A stretch of DNA of 64,000 bases from Ruminococcus sp. (GTDB lineage: Bacteria > Bacillota > Clostridia > Oscillospirales > Ruminococcaceae), in the NCBI GenBank assembly GCA_029055625.1, contig JAIDCY010000148.1:49856-113855 (forward strand). Direction: 5' to 3'. The notes under the pieces are model-generated. The model did not search any database, was not told where the DNA came from, and worked only from the letters and a program-made list of their open reading frames with translations. Shown in pieces: positions 29,318 through 38,606 of this stretch. Each line of letters begins with the position of its first letter. Positions within the stretch are counted from its first letter, which is position 1. The translations under genes and the position numbers were made by a program.

Positions 29318-30593
29318 TATTTTCTTCCGTTTCCTGATGTTCTGTATCTGATTCTTCCGGAGCAGGTTCTTCTTCCGGCTGAGGTTCAGTTTCGGGTTCA
29401 GGTTCGGCGAAAGTTTCCGGCTGAGTTTCGGGTCCTGTAACCACTTCCGGCGGATTTTCGGGAGGTGTTTCAACTGCTGTTTCCGGTGCAATTACAGGGA
29501 CTGTTTCAGGGTCTGTAACCTGTTCCGGTACAGTTTCTGGTACAGTTTCGGGGATAGTTTCCGGTTCTGTAGTTGTTTCCGTGGTTTCTTCGGTAGTGGA
29601 TTCTGTAGTAGTTTCTTCTTCGGTAGTTGTTGTCTGCTCACCGGAACGTGTTACCGGTTTCGGCGAGGCATTCAGACCGTTTTCTGCATCACCGTATATT
29701 ATTACCGCCTGTTTTCCCAGTATATCGTAAATTTTTTCAAACTTTTCGAGCGAATATGTTGTATTTCCTACAAGCGGGTCTGCGACGTATACAAGACCGG
29801 CGTCAAGGTCATAACCATACAGAGTTAAACAGTGCTGATAGGTACAGAACCACATTTCCTCCCCGTTTTTTGCGGTATACTGATATTTAGGTTCTGTATT
29901 CATGAGGTACATTGTAGCCCATACTATAACCGGTCTTCCCTGGTCTACCTGATAGAATAAATCCTGAAAATCAGTTCCCGATAAGTCGACAGGGTAGCAG
30001 TCCGACTTCTCAACCCTGAAGTATCTTCTCGCCGATTTACATATTACCGGTGAACTGCATCCGTATCCTGTGGATGACTTCGGGTCACCGATATAACACT
30101 GATTCATTGTGTATTCGCCTTTCCAGTCGGTATTCATATACTTATCGCACATTGTCACCTTATCAACGTCAAAACCAAGGAAGTTAAGGGTCTGAGTAAG
30201 TGCGGTAATCTCGCAACCGGTAGGGAGTTCCGGATTCTGAAGAACCGTCTTGAAATCGTCTATCACCGCTTTGCGAGGCAGTTCGTAATCATATACAGGT
30301 TGTATGTTTATAGTAGTCGATTCCGTTTCCGGCTGAGTTGTTGACTGCGTTGTTGATTGAGTTGTAGTTTGTCCGGCAGATTTTCTGGTTATTTTCTTCT
30401 CAATGAGTTTTTCCGGTTCAATGGATTCCTGTTTTTTATATTCTTCTATCTCTACATAACTGCCGTCAGGTGAAATAGTTTCCGCATCGGCTTCCGTTGA
30501 ACTGTTCATAATACTTACCCTGTTTCCGCAAGATGTAAATAATATAGTCGCAATAATAGCGGTTGCTGTGGTTTTCAGAATTTTAATTAACAT
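29310..30593 (-). CDS. C39-like cysteine peptidase lipoprotein with P/E/T-rich C-terminal tail
   Basis: Lipobox FTSCG; LPTGCEITALTQTLNFLGFDVDK, GRPVIVWATM, QHCLTLYGYD; C-terminal PETVPETVPE... tail. Confidence 0.85.
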   Translation of the reverse strand: MLIKILKTTATAIIATILFTSCGNRVSIMNSSTEADAETISPDGSYVEIEEYKKQESIEPEKLIEKKITRKSAGQTTTQSTTQSTTQPETESTTINIQPVYDYELPRKAVIDDFKTVLQNPELPTGCEITALTQTLNFLGFDVDKVTMCDKYMNTDWKGEYTMNQCYIGDPKSSTGYGCSSPVICKSARRYFRVEKSDCYPVDLSGTDFQDLFYQVDQGRPVIVWATMYLMNTEPKYQYTAKNGEEMWFCTYQHCLTLYGYDLDAGLVYVADPLVGNTTYSLEKFEKIYDILGKQAVIIYGDAENGLNASPKPVTRSGEQTTTTEEETTTESTTEETTETTTEPETIPETVPETVPEQVTDPETVPVIAPETAVETPPENPPEVVTGPETQPETFAEPEPETEPQPEEEPAPEESDTEHQETEENND

Positions 30594-30596
30594 TTT

Positions 30597-31799
30597 TTAC
30601 TCCATATCTATCATAATTTTTGCCCTGTAATCCTTCTGGGCGGAAGTCACTGTTTCAAGAGAAAGTCCGTATACATCAGAAGCACGCATTTCAACCTCGG
30701 CGAAACGTCCGGCGGTTTCGCTGATACGTGAAAGTTTGGCTATAGATGCCGCATATGGTATAGCTGTTTTTCCTTTTGCCTGCGATAATATTTCCCGTCC
30801 CCTGTCATTGAAAGCAAGTATTCTGCCATAGGGTGGCAGATAACGCATATCTTCTTTTGTTATTCCGAGCAGTATAGAAAGTATAATCCTTCTGACTCTC
30901 GCCATTGTGTAACGCTTTGTCTTTATCATGAAGAAAAGTTCGTCAAGTGACCCCGACATTCTCGCACTGTATATACGGTGTTCGAGACCCTGTCCGACGT
31001 CGTTAATCATAGCGATTTCTTCAGGCGAGGAAGTCCGGAGTTTATAGAGTATGATTCTTTCAAGCCTTTCAATTGACGATATACCGCCGTTATGCATTGA
31101 ATCCGTAATGGCATCCGTCCAGACGGGTGGCATATACCGCCTTACAAGTCGCATACTGTTTTCGCTGACGATACGGCTTCTTATATCGGATGCACTTGTT
31201 ATATTACCTGATACAGCTGTTCCGTCGTGTGGAGTACCTGTTCTTTTTACGGTAAACGCTTTCATTTTCGAGGAAAAACGCACCATAGCGTTGAGATACT
31301 CGATAGCGAGCAGGTTATTAGGTTCGGCGATAATTGAAGCTGATTTAGGGTCAAAGCCGTTAAGTATGGAACTGACAGCCTTAGGGTAAGTATAACCCTT
31401 TTCCATTATATTTATTATCTCGGCGTGATGCGATTTTGCGACGGATTGCAGACTTTTCATAGCTCCGCACAACTGCATTATATCTCCACACTCGCTACCA
31501 AATGACAGTTCATTCACTACCCCGAGCGATTCAAGCAACCATACCGCACCTGATGCGAAATTTTCCGCAGAGGAAAGACAGTATTGTACCGGTAATTCTA
31601 TTACAAGGTCTACCCCTGAACGGACTGCCAGTTTAGCTCTTTCGAGCTTATCCATAATGGCGACGTCACCACGCTGTACAAAATTTCCGCTCATTACGGC
31701 GACTATATGTGTCGCCCCTCTCAGACGTGTTTCACGTATATGATGCAGATGTCCGTTGTGGAACGGGTTGTATTCGCATATTATACCGCTGATTTTCAT
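30597..31799 (-). CDS. tmcAL: tRNA(Met) cytidine acetate ligase (nucleotidyltransferase fold)
   Basis: MKISGIICEYNPFHNGHLHHI, VMSGNFVQRGDVAIMDK, LVIELPVQYCLSSAENFASGAV. Confidence 0.93.
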   Translation of the reverse strand: MKISGIICEYNPFHNGHLHHIRETRLRGATHIVAVMSGNFVQRGDVAIMDKLERAKLAVRSGVDLVIELPVQYCLSSAENFASGAVWLLESLGVVNELSFGSECGDIMQLCGAMKSLQSVAKSHHAEIINIMEKGYTYPKAVSSILNGFDPKSASIIAEPNNLLAIEYLNAMVRFSSKMKAFTVKRTGTPHDGTAVSGNITSASDIRSRIVSENSMRLVRRYMPPVWTDAITDSMHNGGISSIERLERIILYKLRTSSPEEIAMINDVGQGLEHRIYSARMSGSLDELFFMIKTKRYTMARVRRIILSILLGITKEDMRYLPPYGRILAFNDRGREILSQAKGKTAIPYAASIAKLSRISETAGRFAEVEMRASDVYGLSLETVTSAQKDYRAKIMIDME

Positions 31800-32005
31800 T
31801 TTACTACCTCTTTTCAGAAATTTCAATGATTACAGATAAATTTTCATTTATTGTACATAATATTTTTGGATTTTTCGTAATCATTTGTTTAATTTTTTCT
31901 TGTTTTATAAAATTAATATAAAAAACTTTCACAAAACCCCTTGCAATTTACGGAAAAAAGTATATAATTATATATGCAAACATTAAACGAAAGGAATGTT
32001 ATATA

Positions 32006-33205
32006 ATGATTATCTTAGTTGTAAACGCAGGAAGTTCATCATTGAAGTACCAGTTAATCGACATGAACGACGAAAGCGTTATTGCAAAGGGCAACTGCGA
32101 CAGAATCGGCATTGATGGTCACATCTCCCACAAGACCGGTGACGGCAGAGCCTTTGAAGCTGACTGTAATTTCCCGACTCATACGGAGGCTTTCATGAAG
32201 CTTGTCGAGGCACTGACTACCGGTGAAGCTAAAGTCATAGACAGTATGAATGCTATTTCCGCAGTAGGTCACAGAGTGGTACAGGGTGCGGATATTTTCG
32301 ATAAGTCGGTAATCGTCACAGATGAAATTATTGACAAAATCGACGAACTCCGTGAACTTGCACCGGTACATAATCACGCCCACGCCCTCGCCCTCCGTGC
32401 ATGCAAGAACGTTATTCCCGAAGGTGTACCGCAGGTTGCCGTATTCGATACCGCTTTCCACCAGACTATGCCACCTAAAGCGTATATGTTCGGCTTACCT
32501 TACGACGATTACGCCAATTTACACGTAAGAAAGTACGGTTTCCATGGAACGTCACACCGCTTCGTATCCTCCGCACTCGCCGACGCTATGGGCAAGGACA
32601 TCAAAGACCTTAAAATTGTATCCTGTCACCTCGGTAACGGTTCGTCGATAACTGCCGTTGACGGCGGAAAATCTGTAGATACTTCAATGGGCTTCACACC
32701 TCTTGACGGCGTTGTAATGGGTACTCGTACAGGTTCTGTTGACCCGTCCGCTGTAACATACGTTGCCGACAAACACGGCTTCACACCGGCTGAAATGAGT
32801 GATTACATGAACAAGAAATCGGGCTTCCTCGGAGTTTCCGGCGTTGGTTCTGACAACAGGGACATCACGAACGCTGCGGAACACGGTAACGACAGAGCTA
32901 AACTTGTTTCTGATATGCTCGTATACGAGATAAAAAAATATATAGGTTCTTATACTGCTGTAATGAACGGTCTTGATGCCGTGCTGTTTACCGGTGGTAT
33001 TGGTGAAAACGCATACGACGTAAGGGAAAAAGTCTGCGAAGATATGGAAATTTTCGGTATCAAACTTGACAAATCCGCTAATGACGGTCTGCGTGGACAG
33101 CTGAAGAAGATTTCCACAGAAGATTCAAAAGTTGAAGTGTGGGTTGTACCAACCAATGAAGAACTCCTTATCGCAAGAGATACCCTCGCACTCATTTCTG
33201 AATAA
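32006..33205 (+). CDS. ackA: Acetate kinase
   Basis: ILVVNAGSSSLKYQLID, GHRVVQGADIF, CHLGNGSSI, MGTRTGSVDPS, LFTGGIGENA. Confidence 0.99.
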   Translation: MIILVVNAGSSSLKYQLIDMNDESVIAKGNCDRIGIDGHISHKTGDGRAFEADCNFPTHTEAFMKLVEALTTGEAKVIDSMNAISAVGHRVVQGADIFDKSVIVTDEIIDKIDELRELAPVHNHAHALALRACKNVIPEGVPQVAVFDTAFHQTMPPKAYMFGLPYDDYANLHVRKYGFHGTSHRFVSSALADAMGKDIKDLKIVSCHLGNGSSITAVDGGKSVDTSMGFTPLDGVVMGTRTGSVDPSAVTYVADKHGFTPAEMSDYMNKKSGFLGVSGVGSDNRDITNAAEHGNDRAKLVSDMLVYEIKKYIGSYTAVMNGLDAVLFTGGIGENAYDVREKVCEDMEIFGIKLDKSANDGLRGQLKKISTEDSKVEVWVVPTNEELLIARDTLALISE

Positions 33206-33244
33206 TATTATACATTAATTAAATACAGAAATCAATCTTTTTTG

Positions 33245-33285
33245 AAAAATACGCTTTCTTAATGGTCAAGGGAGCGTATTTTTTC
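33245..33285 (+). terminator. Intrinsic terminator
   Basis: aaaaATACGCTttcttaatggtcaaggGAGCGTATtttttt. Confidence 0.85.
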
Positions 33286-33417
33286 ACCTGTATAACCTGA
33301 TATTTTGTGCGTATATGACAAAAATTTCTATAAATGCAGAATTTAAGTTTTTCCACTTGACAAAATCTGATAAATGATATATAATCAGTATAATATCTAA
33401 AAAAAGGAGTGTTTTTT

Positions 33418-33675
33418 ATGTTCAGAACTGTTGTTAAAATTGAGGGTATGATGTGTGGTATGTGCGAAAAGCACGTAAATAATGCCGTAAGCCGTGCATT
33501 TGTTACGGAAAATATCACATCTTCACACAAAAACGGTACAACGGAAATAATTTCAGAATCAGCACCAGATGAGGCTTTACTGCGTGAGGTAATCGAAAAG
33601 GAAGACTATAAAGTTTTGTCCGTCACCAGTGAGCCATACGAAAAAAAGAAATTCGGTTTATTCGGTAAAAAGTAA
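33418..33675 (+). CDS. Heavy-metal-associated (HMA) domain protein
   Basis: VVKIEGMMCGMCEKHVNNAVSRAF. Confidence 0.88.
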   Translation: MFRTVVKIEGMMCGMCEKHVNNAVSRAFVTENITSSHKNGTTEIISESAPDEALLREVIEKEDYKVLSVTSEPYEKKKFGLFGKK

Positions 33676-33691
33676 TAAGCCTGTATTTTTT

Positions 33692-33727
33692 TCTGCTGTA
33701 TTCTGTGAGTATGGCAGATTTTTTTTA
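33692..33727 (+). terminator. Intrinsic terminator
   Basis: TCTGCtgtattctgtgagtatgGCAGAttttttt. Confidence 0.75.
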
Positions 33728-33752
33728 TTTTCATGAAAGGATTTAGATAACA

Positions 33753-35084
33753 ATGCAAATTCAGATTTCAGAACATTTTACTACTAAAAAACTTTTAACA
33801 TTCTGTCTGCCGTCGATAATAATGATGGTTTTCACATCAGTTTACGGCGTTGTAGACGGTCTTTTTGTATCGAACTATGCCGGAGATACCGCATTTGCTT
33901 CGGTAAACTTCATAATGCCTTTGCTTATGGCGTTTGGTTCGCTGGGATTCATGTTCGGTACTGGTGGCAGTGCGATAGTTGCTAAAACTTTCGGGGAGGG
34001 TAAAAAAGAACTCGCTAACCAATACTTTACAATGATAGTATCTGCAAATATAATAGTAGGTGTTATACTTACAGTTATCGGGTTCGTTTTGCTTAAACCG
34101 GCGGTAATTCTTATGGGTGCATCGGATGAAATGCTTGATTACTGCCTGAAATACGGCAGGATTCTGATATGTGTCGTACCGTTTTTTATGTTACAGAATG
34201 TGTTTCAGAGTTTCTTTATTACTGCCGGTAAACCCGATACCGGACTGAAAATATCTATACTTTCCGGCGTAACTAATATGGTTTTCGATTTCCTGTTTAT
34301 AGGCGTATTCAAGTGGGGTGTGACAGGTGCGGCATTAGCTACCGCATTGTGTCAGATAGTCGGGGCAGTGATACCGCTTTTCTACTTTGCCCGTCAGAAT
34401 ACAAGCCTGCTCCGGTTTGTGAAGTTCAGGTTTAATAAAACCGTCATTTTCCGGACGTGTACGAATGGTTCTTCAGAACTCATGACAAATATTTCAATGT
34501 CGCTTGTAAATATGTTATATAACAGTCAGCTTATGAAGTACGCCGGTCAGGATGGCGTATCTGCGTACGGTGTAATAATGTACGTAAGTTTCATATTTGT
34601 GTCGATATTCATAGGTCTTTCGATAGGTTCAGCACCTATTGTAAGTTATAATTACGGTGCGAAAAATTCTGACGAACTCAAAAACATATTCCGGAAATGT
34701 CTTGTAATAATATCTTTTATAGCGGTTGCAATGGTTGTACTGTCACAGGCTATCGCCACACCATTAGCTAAAATATTCGTAGGTTACAAGCCGGAACTTT
34801 TTAATCTGACTGTCCACGCTTTCCGGATATACGCCATATCATTCCTGCTTGCCGGATTCAATATATACGGTTCGTCATTCTTTACCGCTCTGAATAACGG
34901 CGTTGTATCGGCGATAATCTCATTCCTCCGGACGCTTCTTTTCCAGATAGTCACCGTTACAATTATTCCGCTTATATTCGGTCTCAACGGTATATGGTCA
35001 TCTATAATTATTGCCGAACTTTTCGCCCTTATCGTGACGGTTTTCTTTATTTTCCGAAACAAGGAGAAATACGGTTATATGTAA
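33753..35084 (+). CDS. MATE-family efflux transporter
   Basis: 12-TM pattern; YGVVDGLFVSNYAG, PLLMAFGSLGFMFGTGGSAIVAK. Confidence 0.93.
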   Translation: MQIQISEHFTTKKLLTFCLPSIIMMVFTSVYGVVDGLFVSNYAGDTAFASVNFIMPLLMAFGSLGFMFGTGGSAIVAKTFGEGKKELANQYFTMIVSANIIVGVILTVIGFVLLKPAVILMGASDEMLDYCLKYGRILICVVPFFMLQNVFQSFFITAGKPDTGLKISILSGVTNMVFDFLFIGVFKWGVTGAALATALCQIVGAVIPLFYFARQNTSLLRFVKFRFNKTVIFRTCTNGSSELMTNISMSLVNMLYNSQLMKYAGQDGVSAYGVIMYVSFIFVSIFIGLSIGSAPIVSYNYGAKNSDELKNIFRKCLVIISFIAVAMVVLSQAIATPLAKIFVGYKPELFNLTVHAFRIYAISFLLAGFNIYGSSFFTALNNGVVSAIISFLRTLLFQIVTVTIIPLIFGLNGIWSSIIIAELFALIVTVFFIFRNKEKYGYM

Positions 35085-35168
35085 AAAATTTCATTTATTT
35101 ATCACATACCTTTAATTGAAAACGGAAAATATATATGCTATAATGTTATTTATCACAGTGAAAGGTGT

Positions 35169-37589
35169 GTGGAAATGAAAAGAAAAGACGAACAAATTAT
35201 TGAAAAACCTGTAGCTGTCCGGATAGATACACCCGTTGATACCGGACTTTCTACCGGACAGGTCGCACAGCGTATGGCGGAGGGTTTTTATAATAAACCG
35301 GTAGAATCGCCGTCAAAGACGATAAAAGAAATAGTATCGGAAAATGTTTTCACGTATTTCAACTTTATATTCCTGATACTTGCGATACTCCTTGCGGTTA
35401 CCGGCTCATACAGGGATATGACGTTTATGCCTATTATTATCGCAAATACGCTTATAGGTATCGTACAGGAATTGCGTTCAAAAAAGACCCTCGACAAGCT
35501 GACAATGTTGCACGCTCCTGTAACTTCGGTAATACGTGACGGTCAGGAATTTCAGGTAAAATCGAGTGAACTGGTTCTTGACGATATAGCTATTTTCCGG
35601 GCAGGTAATCAGATCAGTGCGGATGCGGTAATAATCGACGGTAGCGTATCCGTCAACGAATCGCTTCTTACCGGTGAGGCGGACGAGATAATAAAATCTG
35701 CCGGTGATACGTTAATGTCGGGAAGTTTCGTCGTATCCGGAGCGTGTCGGGCTAAACTCGAAAAAGTAGGCAGTGATTCGTATATATCACAGCTGACGTT
35801 AAAAGCGAAAGTTTCACGTAAAGGCGAACAGTCGGAAATGATACGTTCGCTGAACAGTATACTTAAAATAGCCGGAATCATAATAATCCCGATAGGAATA
35901 ATAATGTTCTATCAGCAGTATTTTTTAAATCACATTTCCATGAAAGACAGTATACAATCTATGGTTGCGGCGATAATCGGCATGATTCCGGAGGGACTTT
36001 TTCTGATAGCAAGTACTACTCTTGCGATAAGTGCAATGAGGCTTGCAATGCGTAAAGTACTGGTGCATGATATGAAGTGTATCGAAACCCTCGCACGTGT
36101 TGATGTTTTGTGTGTAGACAAAACCGGTACGATAACGGAAAACAGAATGTCAGTCGCAGATGTGATACCGGTTACAAAAGACGTTTCCGACGGTGAAATT
36201 CACGGACTTCTCAGCGATTTCTCTTCCGCACAGGATTCCGATAACGAAACTATGGCATCACTTAAAAATTACTTCCGAACTCCGGCAGGCAGAAATGTAA
36301 CCGGCAGGACAGGATTTTCTTCAAGATATAAATATAGTAGTGTGACTTTTGAAAGTGGTTCGTATGTTCTCGGAGCTCCGGAATTTGTCATGAAAGAGAT
36401 ACTACCGCAACACAGAAAAATTATCGACGAAAACAGCAGAAAAGGTCATAGAGTGCTTGTGTTCGGACGTTACGGAGCAGTCCCCGACGGTAAGGCATTG
36501 ACGGCAGATTTCATACCGGTATGTTTTATCCTGATTTCAAACCCGATACGTGAAAATGCACCGGAAACATTTAAATTTTTTGCGGAGCAGGGCGTTGAAA
36601 TAAAAGTAATATCCGGAGATAATCCGGTGACAGTTTTGGAGGTTGCGAAAAGTGCAGGTATAGCAGATGCGGAAAATTACGTAGATGCCACGACGTTGAC
36701 TAACGATACCGCCATATATAACGCCGTCCAGCAGTACACGGTATTCGGACGTGTAACGCCGGAACAGAAAAGAAAATTTGTAAAGGCTCTCAAACTACAG
36801 GGACGGACGGTTGCGATGACCGGTGACGGTGTAAATGACGTACTCGCCCTGAAAGATGCGGACTGTTCCGTAGCGATGGCATCCGGTAGCGAATCGGCGG
36901 TACAGGTTTCTCAACTCGTACTGCTTGAATCGGATTTCTCAAAAATGCCGGACGTTGTAATGGAGGGCAGACGAGTAGTAAACAATCTGGAACGTTCGGG
37001 AAGTCTGTTTCTCGTAAAGAATATATTTTCGCTGATAATGTCGATACTGACGTTATGTTTCGGTATAGCGTATCCGCTGAAACCGTCGCAGATTTCACTG
37101 ATAAGCCTTTTTACTATCGGATTACCTGCATTTATACTGTCGCAGATGCCCGATAAAGACATAATACGAGGCAAGTTCATGACAAACGTCTTACTGAAAG
37201 CGTGTCCGGCAGGGATAACGGATACTATAATAGTAGCATTTATGGTATTTTTCGGCAATGCCTATAACGTAAATCAGGTAGATATTACTACCGCCTCGAC
37301 GATACTTCTTTGTGTAGTCGGATTAATGATACTGTTTGAAATAAGCCGTCCCATGAACGTATATAAGATGTCACTATGGATAGTGTGCCTGATAGGTCTT
37401 GTATTCTGTATGATTTTCCTGAGCGAATTTTTCGGAATTGAAGGAATGTCTACAAAAGCGATACTTTTATGTCTGAACTTCTCGATAATTGCAGAACCTT
37501 TTATGCGTTATCTGACGTTACTTTTCAACAAGATTAAGGAACTGTTTACAAAAAGTTACGACAATACGAAAAAAGAAATAGAACTTTAA
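35169..37589 (+). CDS. P-type ATPase, HAD-IC family (cation-translocating, non-CPx)
   Basis: VNESLLTGE, IPEGL, LCVDKTGTITENRMS, MTGDGVNDVLALKDADCSVAM. Confidence 0.93.
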   Translation: MEMKRKDEQIIEKPVAVRIDTPVDTGLSTGQVAQRMAEGFYNKPVESPSKTIKEIVSENVFTYFNFIFLILAILLAVTGSYRDMTFMPIIIANTLIGIVQELRSKKTLDKLTMLHAPVTSVIRDGQEFQVKSSELVLDDIAIFRAGNQISADAVIIDGSVSVNESLLTGEADEIIKSAGDTLMSGSFVVSGACRAKLEKVGSDSYISQLTLKAKVSRKGEQSEMIRSLNSILKIAGIIIIPIGIIMFYQQYFLNHISMKDSIQSMVAAIIGMIPEGLFLIASTTLAISAMRLAMRKVLVHDMKCIETLARVDVLCVDKTGTITENRMSVADVIPVTKDVSDGEIHGLLSDFSSAQDSDNETMASLKNYFRTPAGRNVTGRTGFSSRYKYSSVTFESGSYVLGAPEFVMKEILPQHRKIIDENSRKGHRVLVFGRYGAVPDGKALTADFIPVCFILISNPIRENAPETFKFFAEQGVEIKVISGDNPVTVLEVAKSAGIADAENYVDATTLTNDTAIYNAVQQYTVFGRVTPEQKRKFVKALKLQGRTVAMTGDGVNDVLALKDADCSVAMASGSESAVQVSQLVLLESDFSKMPDVVMEGRRVVNNLERSGSLFLVKNIFSLIMSILTLCFGIAYPLKPSQISLISLFTIGLPAFILSQMPDKDIIRGKFMTNVLLKACPAGITDTIIVAFMVFFGNAYNVNQVDITTASTILLCVVGLMILFEISRPMNVYKMSLWIVCLIGLVFCMIFLSEFFGIEGMSTKAILLCLNFSIIAEPFMRYLTLLFNKIKELFTKSYDNTKKEIEL

Positions 37590-37610
37590 AAAATCTCACA
37601 CGCAAAACGC

Positions 37611-37646
37611 AAAAAAAAGAGACTTGTTTAACAGGTCTCTTTTTTT
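37611..37646 (-). terminator. Bidirectional terminator between convergent genes
   Basis: aaaaaaaaGAGACttgtttaacagGTCTCttttttt. Confidence 0.88.
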
Positions 37647-37990
37647 CCGCATATGTAAAACCATTGACAGTCTCCGCAAACCTCGTGAAGTCTGCCGGTA
37701 TTTATTATTTTTTCACGTACTGTTTTCTGTAAGTCTTTCCAGTGCATTTTACCGGATATTCCGCATATATCGATAACTTTTCCGTCGTAATAATCCGCTT
37801 TTTCCGCACAGCCTGTACACGGACATTTATTACATATTACGTCATGACCGGCAGTCAGTTCAATCAGCGGATTTTTCTGTAGATTTTCTATAATACGGGT
37901 CATATTTTCCGTAAATTCTTTACTGTAACCCTTTCCGACGTAAAAATTAATGCATAATATGTGATGCGGTCTGATTTTATATTCTGACAT
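37628..37990 (-). CDS. DUF1284-family protein
   Basis: YKIRPHHILCINFYVGKGYSKEFTENMTRI; Cys-rich C-terminal half. Confidence 0.85.
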   Translation of the reverse strand: MSEYKIRPHHILCINFYVGKGYSKEFTENMTRIIENLQKNPLIELTAGHDVICNKCPCTGCAEKADYYDGKVIDICGISGKMHWKDLQKTVREKIINTGRLHEVCGDCQWFYICGKKETC

Positions 37991-38522
37991 ATTTTTTCAC
38001 CCTTCCCGAAACGATTAACGCAAGAACCAGTTTCAGAGCGTCGAAAAGAAGGTACGGTACTACACAGGCGGTCAGTCCGTAAATAAACGTACTCTTTGTG
38101 ACGTACATAAACCATAACGTCCCACACAGATAGCATAATATCATACCGGTTATCAGGGATATTACCTGTACGGTAAAATTTTTACCTATAAAATTTTCCA
38201 CCGACCAGTAGACGAGAGCGAGTAAAATAAATCCCCATATATAGCCACCGGAATACGATGTCAGGGCGGATATTCCCGCACTGAATCCGGAAAATACAGG
38301 CATACCTACCGCTCCGAGCAGGATATATACGAGTATTGCAAAGAACCCCTTTTTACCGCCTAAGATGTTCATAGTAGCGAAAACGCCGAAAGTCTGTAAC
38401 GTAAAGGGAATGGAAGTAGGTACGGAAATCCACGAACACACTGCAAGTATCGCCGAAAACATGGCGATTATGACCATTTCCCGGATACTGAATTTTTTTC
38501 GTGATACAACATTTTCTGACAT
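37977..38522 (-). CDS. bioY: BioY-family biotin transporter S-component
   Basis: ISVPTSIPFTLQTFGVFATMNILGGKKGFFAILVYILLGAVGMPVFSGFSAGISAL...GGYIWGF. Confidence 0.95.
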   Translation of the reverse strand: MSENVVSRKKFSIREMVIIAMFSAILAVCSWISVPTSIPFTLQTFGVFATMNILGGKKGFFAILVYILLGAVGMPVFSGFSAGISALTSYSGGYIWGFILLALVYWSVENFIGKNFTVQVISLITGMILCYLCGTLWFMYVTKSTFIYGLTACVVPYLLFDALKLVLALIVSGRVKKYVRI

Positions 38523-38552
38523 TTTAACAACTCCTTTTGTTTTTATGAAAAC

Positions 38553-38581
38553 ATTATATCACAGAAATTTCTGCTTGTCAA
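38553..38581 (-). promoter_or_regulatory. bioY sigma-A promoter
   Basis: Minus strand TTGACA - 17 nt - TATAAT. Confidence 0.85.
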
Positions 38582-38606
38582 CTGATTTCCGAAAAATAGT
38601 TGACAA
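38575..38606 (-). promoter_or_regulatory. Candidate BirA biotin operator
   Basis: Perfect inverted repeat TTGTCAAC-N16-GTTGACAA overlapping the bioY -35 box. Confidence 0.75.
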
